A stretch of 64,000 bases of DNA, taken from contig CAJWDT010000002.1 in NCBI GenBank assembly GCA_913031395.1, forward strand, positions 1 through 64,000. Direction: 5' to 3'. This document shows positions 37,447-45,742 of this stretch, piece after piece. Positions within the stretch are counted from its first letter, which is position 1, and each line of letters starts with the position of its first letter. Both the position numbers and the translations under genes were made by a program. The notes under the pieces are model-generated. The model searched no databases. It was not told where the DNA came from and saw only the letters and a program-made list of their open reading frames with translations. Source of the stretch: an uncultured Gammaproteobacteria bacterium (GTDB taxonomy: Bacteria; Pseudomonadota; Gammaproteobacteria; Magnimaribacterales; Magnimaribacteraceae).

Positions 37447-38601
37447 ATGTCATACAAAAGGCTTAATGAAATTAATTTAAGCAACAAGTCTGTTTTGCTG
37501 AGATTAGATCTTAATACTCCAATTGAAAACGGTTTAGTTACTAATAACGAACGAATTATCCGATCTTTACCGACTTTAAATTACATTATTGAAGCTGGTG
37601 CTCGTTTAATAATCATGAGCCATTTAGGTAGACCAGAAGAGAATAATAAATTCCAAAAGGAATTTTCTCTGATGCCGGTAGTGAAAGAACTGGAGAACTT
37701 GTTAAATCAAAAAATTAAACTTTATTCTCTTGATGAATTTGAAGCTTTAGATCAAGGCCATGACCTTTCGGTTATTGAAAATACAAGATTTTGTGTTGGT
37801 GAGAAAACGAACGATGTTAATCTATCTAAGAGAATGGCCAAACTGGCTGATATATTTGTCATGGATGCATTTGCTACTTCTCACAGGGCTCACTCCTCAA
37901 CAACAGGTGTAATAACCTTTTCTAGTGACGCGTGTGCGGGGTTATTGTTGGATGAAGAGTTAAATGCTTTATCTAAAGTAAAGGAAGATTCAAAAAACTC
38001 TGTGGCAATTCTTGGTGGTGCAAAAATATCTACTAAACTGAGTCTTATCAATTCACTTTCCAAGTCCATGGATAAAGTCATATTGGGGGGAGGTATCGCT
38101 AATACCCTCATAGCCGCAAAGGGTTATGATGTGGGTAAGTCTTTAGTAGAAGAGACTATGCTATCCGAAGCTACAGAACTATTAGAGAATCCAAAAATCA
38201 TTATCCCTAATTCCGTACTAGTTTCAGATAGTCCAGACAAACCGGGCAGGATAACCTCTATCGATGCTATAGCTGAAAATGAAGCAATTTTTGATGTAGC
38301 ACCTGAATCATTAACTTCTCTGGAACCCATTTTGATGAATGCTGGCACTATTTTGTGGAATGGCCCGATCGGATTTTTTGAAAAAGAAAATTTTGATAAG
38401 GGGACGATAAAGATTGCTAAAATGATTACTGCTTCAAAAGGCTTTTCAGTAGCTGGAGGAGGAGATACTATCTCTGCTGCAGAAAAAGCCGGGGTTCTGG
38501 ACAAATTAGATTATGTTTCTACTGCAGGCGGGGCATTCTTGGAATTTATGGAAGGAAGAAAATTACCCGCAATAGAGGCTTTAAAAGAGAAAGTAAATTG
38601 A
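37447..38601 (+). CDS. pgk: phosphoglycerate kinase
   Basis: 384 residues. SVLLRLDLNTPIENG is the family N-terminal signature (usually RVDxNVP; here LDLNTP). LIIMSHLGRP, ENTRFCVGE, DAFATSHRAHSS, VAILGGAKISTK, GGGIANT, ILWNGPIGFFE and VAGGGDTISA follow in order. It interconverts 1,3-bisphosphoglycerate and 3-phosphoglycerate. It sits between tkt and fba, but the gap/epd gene usually placed just before pgk is absent. Confidence 0.96.
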   Translation: MSYKRLNEINLSNKSVLLRLDLNTPIENGLVTNNERIIRSLPTLNYIIEAGARLIIMSHLGRPEENNKFQKEFSLMPVVKELENLLNQKIKLYSLDEFEALDQGHDLSVIENTRFCVGEKTNDVNLSKRMAKLADIFVMDAFATSHRAHSSTTGVITFSSDACAGLLLDEELNALSKVKEDSKNSVAILGGAKISTKLSLINSLSKSMDKVILGGGIANTLIAAKGYDVGKSLVEETMLSEATELLENPKIIIPNSVLVSDSPDKPGRITSIDAIAENEAIFDVAPESLTSLEPILMNAGTILWNGPIGFFEKENFDKGTIKIAKMITASKGFSVAGGGDTISAAEKAGVLDKLDYVSTAGGAFLEFMEGRKLPAIEALKEKVN

Positions 38602-38623
38602 ATTTATCATTGGAGAGAAAAAC

Positions 38624-39634
38624 ATGAATTTAAATAGTTTAAGTGAGATAGCAAGTTATATAGTTTCAGAAGGAAAAGGAATCTTGGCTGCTGATGAAAG
38701 CAATCCTACTTGCACCAAACGTTTTGATTCAATAGGCGTAGAGTCAACTGAAGAAAATAGAAGAGACTACAGAGAATTGCTATTTAGGGCAGAAGGAATG
38801 AAGGGCAATATAGGTGGAGTTATTTTATTTGATGAAACCATTCGCCAGAGTGCTGCTGATGGTACTTCCTTGGTAGATGTTATAAATAGTCAAGGTGCAT
38901 TACCGGGTATCAAAGTTGATAAAGGTCTGCAACCAATAGGTGATACAGAAGAAAGCCTTACCCAAGGTCTCGAGGGCCTTGATGAACGATTAAAAGAATA
39001 TTTTGAACTTGGCGCCAAGTTCACAAAGTGGAGAGCAGTTATAACAATTGGAAATGACATGCCCTCCTCTGAAGCTATTTCAGCAAATATGGGAGCACTT
39101 GCTGATTATGCAAAAATTGTTCAAAACAATAATATGGTACCAATGGTTGAGCCAGAAGTATTAATGGATGGAAATCATTCAATAGAGGATTGTTATGACG
39201 CGACTTCACGTTGTTTAGAATCATTATTTTCTAGTCTTTCAGAAAGAGGGGTTGATATTAAAGGAACTATTCTTAAACCCAATATGATCACATCTGGATC
39301 CAATTATTCGAATCAGGCAGATGTTGATGAAGTAGCCCAAAAAACCCTTGATTGCTTAAAGACTTATGTGCCTGATGATTTACCTGGTATTACTTTCTTA
39401 TCAGGAGGACAGTCTGATCTAGATGCTACTGCGCATCTGGATGCCATGAATAAGATCGGAGGATTTAACTGGAAATTAAGTTTCTCTTATGGGAGAGCAC
39501 TCCAGCAACCTGCACTTAAAGCCTGGATGGGAAAGGTTGAAAACGCATCCTCAGCCCAAGAAGCACTTTCTCATAGAGCATTGATGAATAAATTAGCTTC
39601 AGAAGGAAAGTGGGATATATCTTTAGAAAGCTAA
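38624..39634 (+). CDS. fructose-bisphosphate aldolase, class I
   Basis: 336 residues of the Schiff-base (animal/plant-type) aldolase. EGKGILAADESNPTCTKRFDSIGV opens the barrel. KWRAVITIG holds the conserved Lys-Trp-Arg, MVEPEVLMDG the acid residue, and GTILKPNMITSG the Schiff-base lysine. FLSGGQSD and WKLSFSYGRALQQPALKAW bind the phosphate. It cleaves fructose-1,6-bisphosphate without metal. Gammaproteobacteria more often use class II FbaA after pgk, so a class I enzyme in the pgk-fba position is noteworthy. GGAGAG lies before the ATG. Confidence 0.95.
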   Translation: MNLNSLSEIASYIVSEGKGILAADESNPTCTKRFDSIGVESTEENRRDYRELLFRAEGMKGNIGGVILFDETIRQSAADGTSLVDVINSQGALPGIKVDKGLQPIGDTEESLTQGLEGLDERLKEYFELGAKFTKWRAVITIGNDMPSSEAISANMGALADYAKIVQNNNMVPMVEPEVLMDGNHSIEDCYDATSRCLESLFSSLSERGVDIKGTILKPNMITSGSNYSNQADVDEVAQKTLDCLKTYVPDDLPGITFLSGGQSDLDATAHLDAMNKIGGFNWKLSFSYGRALQQPALKAWMGKVENASSAQEALSHRALMNKLASEGKWDISLES

Positions 39635-39639
39635 ACTGA

Positions 39640-40077
39640 TTGAAGTTACTTGTCCAAAGAGTTTCGAAAGCGTCTGTAGAAGTTAATAAAGAACTTATTG
39701 CTTCCATCAAAGAAGGAGCATTAGTCTTTGTAGGATTTGATAAAGATGATTCTACTCATCAAGTAGAATCTCTTGCTGACAAACTAATCAGGTACAAGAT
39801 TTTCAATGATAAAAAAGGCCGATTATCTTTGAGTCTTTTAGAGACCAAGACAGAAATCTTAGTAGTTCCTCAAGTCACTTTGTCAGTAGGAACAAATAAA
39901 GGTACAAAACCAAGCTTTTCTGATGCTGCTACTCCAGAAATTGGAGAAATGTTGTTTGAAGAATTCAAAATGATTCTTAGCAAAAAATATGGAAAGATCA
40001 GTTCGGGTCAATTTGGGGCTGATATGTCGGTTAGTCTTGTTAATGAAGGGCCAATTACCTTTTGGTTCGATCTATAG
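39640..40077 (+). CDS. dtd: D-aminoacyl-tRNA deacylase
   Basis: 145 residues, exactly the family length. TTG start 5 bases after the fba stop; the N-terminus MKLLVQRVSKASVEVN aligns with the fixed DTD opening (M-x-x-L-x-Q-R-V-x-x-A-x-V), so the TTG is well supported though no ribosome site is clear. VVPQVTLSVGTNKGTKPSFSDA and LVNEGPITFWFDL (cis Gly-Pro loop) are the catalytic motifs. It removes D-amino acids and glycine from mischarged tRNAs. Last in the tkt-pgk-fba run, converging on tatC with a 6-base overlap. Confidence 0.95.
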   Translation: MKLLVQRVSKASVEVNKELIASIKEGALVFVGFDKDDSTHQVESLADKLIRYKIFNDKKGRLSLSLLETKTEILVVPQVTLSVGTNKGTKPSFSDAATPEIGEMLFEEFKMILSKKYGKISSGQFGADMSVSLVNEGPITFWFDL

Positions 40078-40797
40078 ATCTTCTTCCTTTTTCCTTACAA
40101 AAAGATCAGCCATAACAATACCAAGCTCAAAAAGTAACCAAGCAGGAATCGCTAACAGGCTTTGGGAAATTACATCTGGTGGAGTTATGAGCATCCCAAC
40201 AGTAAAGCATGCAATCACTACATAAGGCCTTTTGCTTCTTAGGGAATCTGAATCTGTAATTCCGCTCCATATCAGTAAGAATATAAAGACAGGAATCTCG
40301 AAAGCAAAAGAGAATGCAAACATCATACTTAGAACGAAGTCTAGGTATCTGCTGATGTCAGTCATTATCAATATTCCATCAGGAGCTGCTCCAGTAAAAA
40401 AGTTAAACACCAAGGGTAGTACTAAGAAATAAGTAAATAAGATTCCAGCGTAAAATAAAAATAGACTTGATAGCATCACTAAGAAGCTTAAACTTTTTTC
40501 ATTCTTGTACATACCAGGAGCCATAAACCTCCACATCTGGTTAAGGAAAAATGGCATTGAGAGTAATAAAGAGGCAAAGAAAGTAAGTTTTAAAGGAGCC
40601 AAGAAAGGCGAGGCAACTTCAGTGGCAATCATAGAGGAGCCTGTTGGAAGAAAATTAAGAAGAGGCTTAGATAGCATTAGATAGATGTCATTAGAGAAAT
40701 AAATAAGGCTTAAAAAACAAGTCATCACTACAAGCAGAGATCTTATGAGTCTTGATCTTAATTCTTGAAGGTGTTCCAAGAAGGTATTCTTTTCCAT
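40072..40797 (-). CDS. tatC: Sec-independent protein translocase TatC
   Basis: 241 residues with six membrane helices. FLEHLQELRSRLIRSLLVV at residues 5-23 is the signal-recognising cytoplasmic N-terminus. FNFFTGAAPDG, FALMMFA-like DISRYLDFVLSMMFAFSFAFEIPVF and KRPYVVIACFTVGMLITPPDVISQSLLAIPAWLLFELGI match TatC. It forms the receptor for twin-arginine precursors in the inner membrane. Third gene of tatABC with 6-base gaps. Confidence 0.95.
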   Translation of the reverse strand: MEKNTFLEHLQELRSRLIRSLLVVMTCFLSLIYFSNDIYLMLSKPLLNFLPTGSSMIATEVASPFLAPLKLTFFASLLLSMPFFLNQMWRFMAPGMYKNEKSLSFLVMLSSLFLFYAGILFTYFLVLPLVFNFFTGAAPDGILIMTDISRYLDFVLSMMFAFSFAFEIPVFIFLLIWSGITDSDSLRSKRPYVVIACFTVGMLITPPDVISQSLLAIPAWLLFELGIVMADLFVRKKEEDL

Positions 40798-40803
40798 AGT
40801 GAA

Positions 40804-41037
40804 TTAGTCTTTTTTCTCTTCTAGGTCTTCAAGAATTTTCTCATTTCTAGAATCCTGATATGCTTCATTCAGATCAAAGGCTTCGTTCAATTCTTTTTTT
40901 GCATCTGCGGCTTGCCTCTTAAACCAGAAAATAGTTTTTGCACCAGATCTTACTGCACCGGGAATCTTATCAGGTCCTAGAACTACAAGAGCCACGACGG
41001 TTACAATTAATAACTCAAGTAATCCAATATCGAACAT
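40804..41037 (-). CDS. tatB: Sec-independent protein translocase TatB
   Basis: 77 residues, shorter than E. coli TatB (171). MFDIGLLELLIVTVVALVVLGPDKIPGAVRSGAKTI is the N-terminal helix, L-G-P-x-x-x-P hinge and amphipathic helix typical of TatB. The acidic, lysine-rich tail is very short. The Glu in the membrane helix (GLLELL) is conserved. Together with TatC it forms the substrate receptor. Confidence 0.93.
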   Translation of the reverse strand: MFDIGLLELLIVTVVALVVLGPDKIPGAVRSGAKTIFWFKRQAADAKKELNEAFDLNEAYQDSRNEKILEDLEEKKD

Positions 41038-41043
41038 AAAGGG

Positions 41044-41205
41044 TTATTTGTCTTTATCTTCCTCGTCCATAGTCTTCCTGAAACTTTTGATGGTATTTGC
41101 TAAGTCAGATCCAAGGCTTTTAATTCGCTTGGTACCGCCAAAAAATAAAAGGACCACAATCAGGATAATTAAGATCTGCCAAATACTTATTCCGCCTATG
41201 CCCAT
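41044..41205 (-). CDS. tatA: Sec-independent protein translocase TatA
   Basis: 53 residues from ATG 41205, which has AGGAGG 6 bases ahead. A longer reading frame to 41286 runs into hisE and lacks a matching site. MGIGGISIWQILIILIVVLLFFGGTKRIKSLGSDLANTIKSFRK shows the single membrane helix, F-G-x-x-K/R hinge and amphipathic helix of TatA. It multimerises into the translocation pore. The start is one base after the hisE stop. Confidence 0.94.
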   Translation of the reverse strand: MGIGGISIWQILIILIVVLLFFGGTKRIKSLGSDLANTIKSFRKTMDEEDKDK

Positions 41206-41206
41206 A

Positions 41207-41551
41207 CTATTCCTCCTCTTTAGATTTGCCTCTTGAAGCCTTCTCTTCGTGGCCAGATGTTCCGAATCTAGCTTTAAGCTCTTCAAGTACTTCTTCTATT
41301 TCTATTTCTTCATTACTTAATAGAACCATTGTATGAAACCATAAATCTGCAGCCTCATGTATAACTTTTTGTTTTTTACTGTTTGAGTTATCTTTAGTGG
41401 CTTCAAGTAGTTCTATAGATTCCTCTAGAACTTTTTCATTTATCTTTGTACTGCCTTCTTCGAACAAAGACTTAGTATAAGATTTTTTACCGCTTGAGTT
41501 TTTTCTTTCTTCAATGATCTCAAATAAGGTTTTTAAAAAGCTTTCTTTCAT
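41207..41551 (-). CDS. hisE: phosphoribosyl-ATP pyrophosphatase
   Basis: 114 residues. LFEIIEERKNSSGKKSYTKSLFEEGSTKINEKVLEESIELLEATKD...VIHEAADLWFHTMVLLSNEEIEIEEVLEELKAR matches HisE (MazG-like all-alpha NTP pyrophosphohydrolase), with E-x-x-E and E-x-x-D metal motifs. It carries out the second histidine step, hydrolysing PR-ATP to PR-AMP. The gene lies between ubiB and tatA, as in Pseudomonas, but hisI, normally adjacent in that arrangement, is missing here. Confidence 0.92.
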   Translation of the reverse strand: MKESFLKTLFEIIEERKNSSGKKSYTKSLFEEGSTKINEKVLEESIELLEATKDNSNSKKQKVIHEAADLWFHTMVLLSNEEIEIEEVLEELKARFGTSGHEEKASRGKSKEEE

Positions 41552-41555
41552 ATCT

Positions 41556-43109
41556 TTAAGAATTTATCAGGAAAATTATTAAAATAATAAAAATTAAAAT
41601 GAGCACCCCATTAAAACGACCCTGAACATATAATTTATCCATAAGCTGTTTATGTCTAGCTTCGTTGGCTTTTTGATAACTTTCTAACTTAGAGACCTGC
41701 TCTATAGCAGTATCCGCTATTTCAGGAAATTTTCTCGCTTTTTCTAACCAGCTCAGTGAATTACGTTTAGCCCATTCAGTTAGTTTTTTTGGATTATATC
41801 TTTCTGAGATCCAGTTTTTTAGAAAAGGATTCGCAATTGACCAAAAATCCAGAGCCGGATAAAGCTGCTTGCCTAGACCTTCTATATTAACTAAAGTTTT
41901 TTGTAACAGCATTAACGAAGGCTGCATTCGCAAGTCGAATCTTCTCGCAGAGTCAAAAATAAATAAAAGCATCTCACCAAAATTAATCTTTTCCATAGGC
42001 TGGTCAAAAATGGGCTCACAAGCTGCCCTAATTGTATTTTCTAGATCATTTGGTCTAGTGTCTGGGGCAACCCATTTTGATTCAATTAGTATGTTTGCTA
42101 CCTCTTTAAAATCTCTTCCAATAACGGCAACCAACATTCTTCCTATTTGATATTGTTCTTCCTCGCTAAGAGAACCTACGATCGCATAATCAACAGCTAC
42201 ATAGGCAGGATCTTCTGGTTTTTTTGCATCAATAAATATATTGCCTGGATGCATATCTGCGTGAAAGAAATTATCTATAAACACTTGTTTTAGGAATATC
42301 TCTACACCTCTTTCAGCTACTAATTTTAAATCTACTCCCAATTCATTAAGTGTTTCTATCCTGTCTACAGGAACTCCATCGATCATCTCCATAACGAGAA
42401 CATTCTGTGTGCAATAATCTAGATAGACTTCAGGTACATACAGCAGCTTGTTATTTTCGAAATTTCTTTTTGTTTGTTTAATGTTAGATGCTTCTAAACG
42501 CATATCAAGTTCTGCAAGAATAACTGACTCATATTCCTCAACCAGTTTAAGGAGTTCTAATCTGCGGGCGTCTGCTGACTTTCTTTCTGCAAAAGATGCA
42601 ATTCTCTTCATTAAAGAGATATCTCTTTCAATGATTTTCTTTATACCTGGCCTTACAACCTTTATAGCTACAGCTTTGTTATTTTCTTTAAGTTTTGCGG
42701 AGTAAACTTGTGCTATTGAAGCAGCCGCTATGGGCGATGAATCAAAATCATCAAATAATATATCCAAACTAGAGCCTAAATCTTTTTCAATCAACGCTAA
42801 AGCATCTCCTTGAGGAAAATGAGGCAAATCATCTTGTAACGCTTTTAAGCTTGATGCTAATTCTGAAGGCATAACATCGGGTCTTGTAGAAAGTAATTGT
42901 CCAAACTTTATAAAGATTGGTCCTAATTCTTCCAAGGCTATTCGTAATCTTTCTCCAGAATTACCTTTGGACGAATAGAGCCTCCAAGGAGAGATAAGTA
43001 GAAGCAAAGAAATGATCCTAGGCCTCTCGAAAGCATCCAGTTCTTTATCTATCCTTGCTTTAAGAAATGTATTTAATATTACTAATAATCTAAGGGTGTC
43101 TTTAAACAT
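41556..43109 (-). CDS. ubiB: ubiquinone biosynthesis kinase-like protein UbiB
   Basis: 517 residues from ATG 43109, which overlaps the ubiE stop by 8 bases and has AGGA upstream; a longer frame to 43151 lies inside ubiE. The ADCK signature FIKFGQLLSTRPDVMP (KxGQ) is at about residue 76, AIKVVRPGI gives the kinase lysine, and HADMHPGNIF plus VAVDYAIVG the catalytic loops. A C-terminal transmembrane helix (VLILIFIILIIFLI) anchors it to the inner membrane. It assists coenzyme Q lipid handling. Confidence 0.95.
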   Translation of the reverse strand: MFKDTLRLLVILNTFLKARIDKELDAFERPRIISLLLLISPWRLYSSKGNSGERLRIALEELGPIFIKFGQLLSTRPDVMPSELASSLKALQDDLPHFPQGDALALIEKDLGSSLDILFDDFDSSPIAAASIAQVYSAKLKENNKAVAIKVVRPGIKKIIERDISLMKRIASFAERKSADARRLELLKLVEEYESVILAELDMRLEASNIKQTKRNFENNKLLYVPEVYLDYCTQNVLVMEMIDGVPVDRIETLNELGVDLKLVAERGVEIFLKQVFIDNFFHADMHPGNIFIDAKKPEDPAYVAVDYAIVGSLSEEEQYQIGRMLVAVIGRDFKEVANILIESKWVAPDTRPNDLENTIRAACEPIFDQPMEKINFGEMLLFIFDSARRFDLRMQPSLMLLQKTLVNIEGLGKQLYPALDFWSIANPFLKNWISERYNPKKLTEWAKRNSLSWLEKARKFPEIADTAIEQVSKLESYQKANEARHKQLMDKLYVQGRFNGVLILIFIILIIFLINS

Positions 43110-43866
43110 CAACCATTCCTTTTTGACCAGAATGAATTGCAACAACACCATTAGTTAGATTATCAAATTTACATTTAGTAAATCCTGCATCTTCCATCAT
43201 TTTTTTTAGTTCTTCCTGAGCAGGATGCATTCTTATTGATTCTGCAAGATATCTATAACTTTCTTCTGTCTGAGCTATAAATTCCCCTATTTTTGGAATT
43301 ACCTCGAAAGAAAAAAGATCATAAATTTCCCTAAATGCTTCGTTTTCAGGGCGAGAAAATTCAAGGACTACTAATTTTCCTCCGGGCTTCAATGCATTAA
43401 GAATTGATTTTAGAGCTTTATCTTTATTTGTAACGTTTCTTAATCCGAAAGCGATTGTTATAAGATCAAAAGTATTATCTTGAAATGGCAAATATTGCGC
43501 ATCTATTTGTGCTGCATGTATACCTTCTATTCCCTCATTAATAAGACGATCTCTTCCTTCAGAAAGCATGGACTGATTGATATCGCTGAGGATCAAAGTC
43601 CCCTTATCAGATACTTTTTCTCTCATCAGTTTGACCATATCCCCAGTACCACCGGCCAGATCAAGCACAACAAAATCTTCTCTAAGACCAGAAGTGTCTA
43701 TTGTTACTTTTTTCCAAAGTCTGTGAATTCCAAAAGACATCAAGTCATTCATCAGATCATAGTTTTTTGAAACTGTATCAAAGACATTTCCGACTAAATC
43801 TGCCTTTTCATTTTCATCCACTTCTTTGAAGCCGAAACTAGTTTTATTTGGGATATCTTTTTTCAT
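43102..43866 (-). CDS. ubiE: ubiquinone/menaquinone methyltransferase
   Basis: 254 residues. VFDTVSKNYDLMNDLMSFGIHRLWKK is the UbiE/COQ5 start signature. VLDLAGGTGDMVKLM is SAM motif I, LSDINQSMLSEGRDRL motif post I, and ITIAFGLRNVTNKDKAL and GKLVVLEFSRPENE are further UbiE-specific elements. It C-methylates the benzoquinone ring during Q synthesis. In Pseudomonas and E. coli ubiJ lies between ubiE and ubiB; here the genes are directly joined. Confidence 0.97.
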   Translation of the reverse strand: MKKDIPNKTSFGFKEVDENEKADLVGNVFDTVSKNYDLMNDLMSFGIHRLWKKVTIDTSGLREDFVVLDLAGGTGDMVKLMREKVSDKGTLILSDINQSMLSEGRDRLINEGIEGIHAAQIDAQYLPFQDNTFDLITIAFGLRNVTNKDKALKSILNALKPGGKLVVLEFSRPENEAFREIYDLFSFEVIPKIGEFIAQTEESYRYLAESIRMHPAQEELKKMMEDAGFTKCKFDNLTNGVVAIHSGQKGMVDV

Positions 43867-43900
43867 TAAATTTAATTGAGTATTTTAGCTTAACCAGTCT

Positions 43901-44758
43901 TTAATTGACCGATCTCTTAGATAAAATCCTGTTTATAGAATTCAGGTATATATCCATACTTCTTTGAAAGCTCTTAATTTGCTTTGTATCACTACTCGAA
44001 ATTACATAAATAATGATATCAATGACGAGTGTTTGGTTAGCATCTGATTTTTCTCTGAAATTTTCATCCCCTATTTCTTCAAAGGATCTGAGAAATAAAC
44101 TCATATCTGTTTCGTAAGCGTATGCGTCATTCATGTAAAGAAGTTGTATGAATTTCTCCACCCATTCGTTTTGTAGTAAAGACCATTCTTCTCTTAAGGG
44201 GACATATCTATTTAACATTAACTTTAAAGTAGCTTCTTGATCATCTCGAAGACTTATTCCAATGCGGTCAAATCCAGAAACATAGTTTTCATAGATTTCA
44301 TCAAGATAATTTTCAGAATCTTTTCTTCTTCTCTCTTCTCTTTCTTCTGACAATTTCTGAAAATGGGATTCTATTTCAGAAATTTGTTGATTACTTAAAG
44401 ATTTAGAGAACCTAATGATTGGTTTTTCAAAATATTGATTAGTTCTTTGAAAAATATCCTCTCCAGCCTCGTAGGCTGAAGTAATACTTTCTTCAGGAGT
44501 CTTATAATTTAGGTTTTTTAAATCCTCTAAAAGCATTTTAATCTCAGGCAGCTCAGTTTCAGAGAACCAGTCAAGATAGCTCTTAGTAATTCTGTCTATT
44601 TCTTTATTTTGTTCCTTAGAAAAATTTGCAAATCCTTTAAAATAGTCTGCTAAATAATTATCTAGCCTTTCATAAACCCATGTCCCAGCTATAGAGCATG
44701 AGCCTAAAACAAAGCTTAAGAGAAATGGGCTGCTGGTTTTTAAAATTTTATTAAGCAT
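43901..44758 (-). CDS. DUF6279-type lipoprotein
   Basis: 285 residues. A lipoprotein signal, SPFLLSFVLGSC, has lipobox LGSC with Cys at about residue 21, followed by SIAGTWVYERLDNYLADYF. The rest is helical and highly charged, with repeated K/R-E segments such as HFQKLSEEREERRRKDSENYLDEIYENY and DDQEATLKLMLNRYVPLREEW. This is the pattern I associate with DUF6279 proteins, a family of unknown function in gammaproteobacteria. It lies 34 bases upstream of ubiE on the same strand and is divergent from orn. No function can be assigned. Confidence 0.75.
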   Translation of the reverse strand: MLNKILKTSSPFLLSFVLGSCSIAGTWVYERLDNYLADYFKGFANFSKEQNKEIDRITKSYLDWFSETELPEIKMLLEDLKNLNYKTPEESITSAYEAGEDIFQRTNQYFEKPIIRFSKSLSNQQISEIESHFQKLSEEREERRRKDSENYLDEIYENYVSGFDRIGISLRDDQEATLKLMLNRYVPLREEWSLLQNEWVEKFIQLLYMNDAYAYETDMSLFLRSFEEIGDENFREKSDANQTLVIDIIIYVISSSDTKQIKSFQRSMDIYLNSINRILSKRSVN

Positions 44759-44801
44759 TACTAGGGGTTATTGTAATTTGCAGTTAGAATTCTGTCCGCA
44801 A

Positions 44802-45350
44802 ATGTCAGATACAAAAAAATATCCTACTCTAGTTTGGTTAGATTTAGAAATGACCGGACTGGAACCTGATTCAGAGAGAATTATTGAGATAGCTTCTGCA
44901 GTGACTAGCCATGATCTATCGGAAGTCATAGAAGGACCTAATCTTGTCATTCAGCAACCGCAAGAATTCATAGACAATATGGATGATTGGAACACGAATC
45001 AACATGGAAGATCAGGGCTAATAGATAGTTTGAGAGTCACAAATATAACTATTGAAGAGGCCCAAAGGCAGACGCTGGAGTTTTTGTCATTACACACAGA
45101 GAAAGGAAGATCACCCCTTTGCGGAAATACAATATCTCATGACAGACGTTTCTTGAGAAGATATATGCCTGAAGTGGACGCTTATTTTCATTACCGAAAC
45201 GTTGATGTAAGCTCTATTAAAGAGCTTATTAAAAGATGGAATCCTGAATTGTTGGATGGTTTTAAAAAAACCGGAAATCATAGAGCTATGGGAGATGTTT
45301 TAGAGTCAATAGAAGAGCTAAAGTTCTATAGAGATAAATTCTTTATTTAG
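44802..45350 (+). CDS. orn: oligoribonuclease
   Basis: 182 residues from ATG 44802 (E. coli Orn has 181). A TTG at 44778 would add eight residues without benefit. DEDDh exonuclease motifs: LVWLDLEMTGLEPDSERIIEIA (Exo I) near residue 13, GNTISHDRRFLRRYMPEVDAYFHYRNVDVSSIKEL (Exo II) and KTGNHRAMGDVLESIEEL (Exo III, H...D). It degrades 2-5 nt RNA fragments and the c-di-GMP product pGpG. The stop overlaps DUF1820 by 4 bases on the opposite strand. Confidence 0.96.
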   Translation: MSDTKKYPTLVWLDLEMTGLEPDSERIIEIASAVTSHDLSEVIEGPNLVIQQPQEFIDNMDDWNTNQHGRSGLIDSLRVTNITIEEAQRQTLEFLSLHTEKGRSPLCGNTISHDRRFLRRYMPEVDAYFHYRNVDVSSIKELIKRWNPELLDGFKKTGNHRAMGDVLESIEELKFYRDKFFI

Positions 45351-45682
45351 TCTTTCTTTTTAGTCGGTCCATCGAAAATACTATTAGCTATTGGCATAAC
45401 TTTTGATGATTCATTAGAGGTAATTTTTGCGGTACCCCTTTTATCAACTTCATCTATTCTCATTATGCAATTGACCGGAATATAACTTCTTTGTACGCCT
45501 TTGAATTCATTTTTAAGCTTTTCTTCGCTTGGATCTACAACTATTTGTGAATTTTGATCAAATATATATTCTTCAACTTCTATAAATCCATACATGTCAC
45601 TTTGATAAATGGCTTCAGCATATATTTCGTAAACTTCACCAAGTTGTACAAATACTACTTTGTAGATTCCTTTTTTTGCCAT
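45347..45682 (-). CDS. DUF1820 protein
   Basis: 111 residues from ATG 45682, with AGGA 6 bases ahead; an upstream in-frame Met at 45772 would extend into the miaB start and lacks such a site. GIYKVVFVQLGEVYEIYAEAIYQSDMYGFIEVEEYIF...EEKLKNEFKGVQRSYIPVNCIMRIDEVDKRGTAKI matches DUF1820 (PF08850-like) as found divergent to miaB in Pseudomonas. The VQRSYIP...IIRIDEV-type block is characteristic. It is conserved in gammaproteobacteria with no known role. Confidence 0.88.
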   Translation of the reverse strand: MAKKGIYKVVFVQLGEVYEIYAEAIYQSDMYGFIEVEEYIFDQNSQIVVDPSEEKLKNEFKGVQRSYIPVNCIMRIDEVDKRGTAKITSNESSKVMPIANSIFDGPTKKKD

Positions 45683-45742
45683 TACAATTCCTGCCTTTTT
45701 AAATTTATAAACTATAGTTCCGAAAAGATATAACATATATAT

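Noticed and set aside
38124..38504. Minus-strand open frame of 126 codons
   Set aside because: Antisense to pgk, no recognisable domain; the frame is open because of pgk codon use.
41205..41286. Long N-terminal extension of TatA
   Set aside because: It runs inside hisE and a perfect AGGAGG sits before the internal ATG at 41205.
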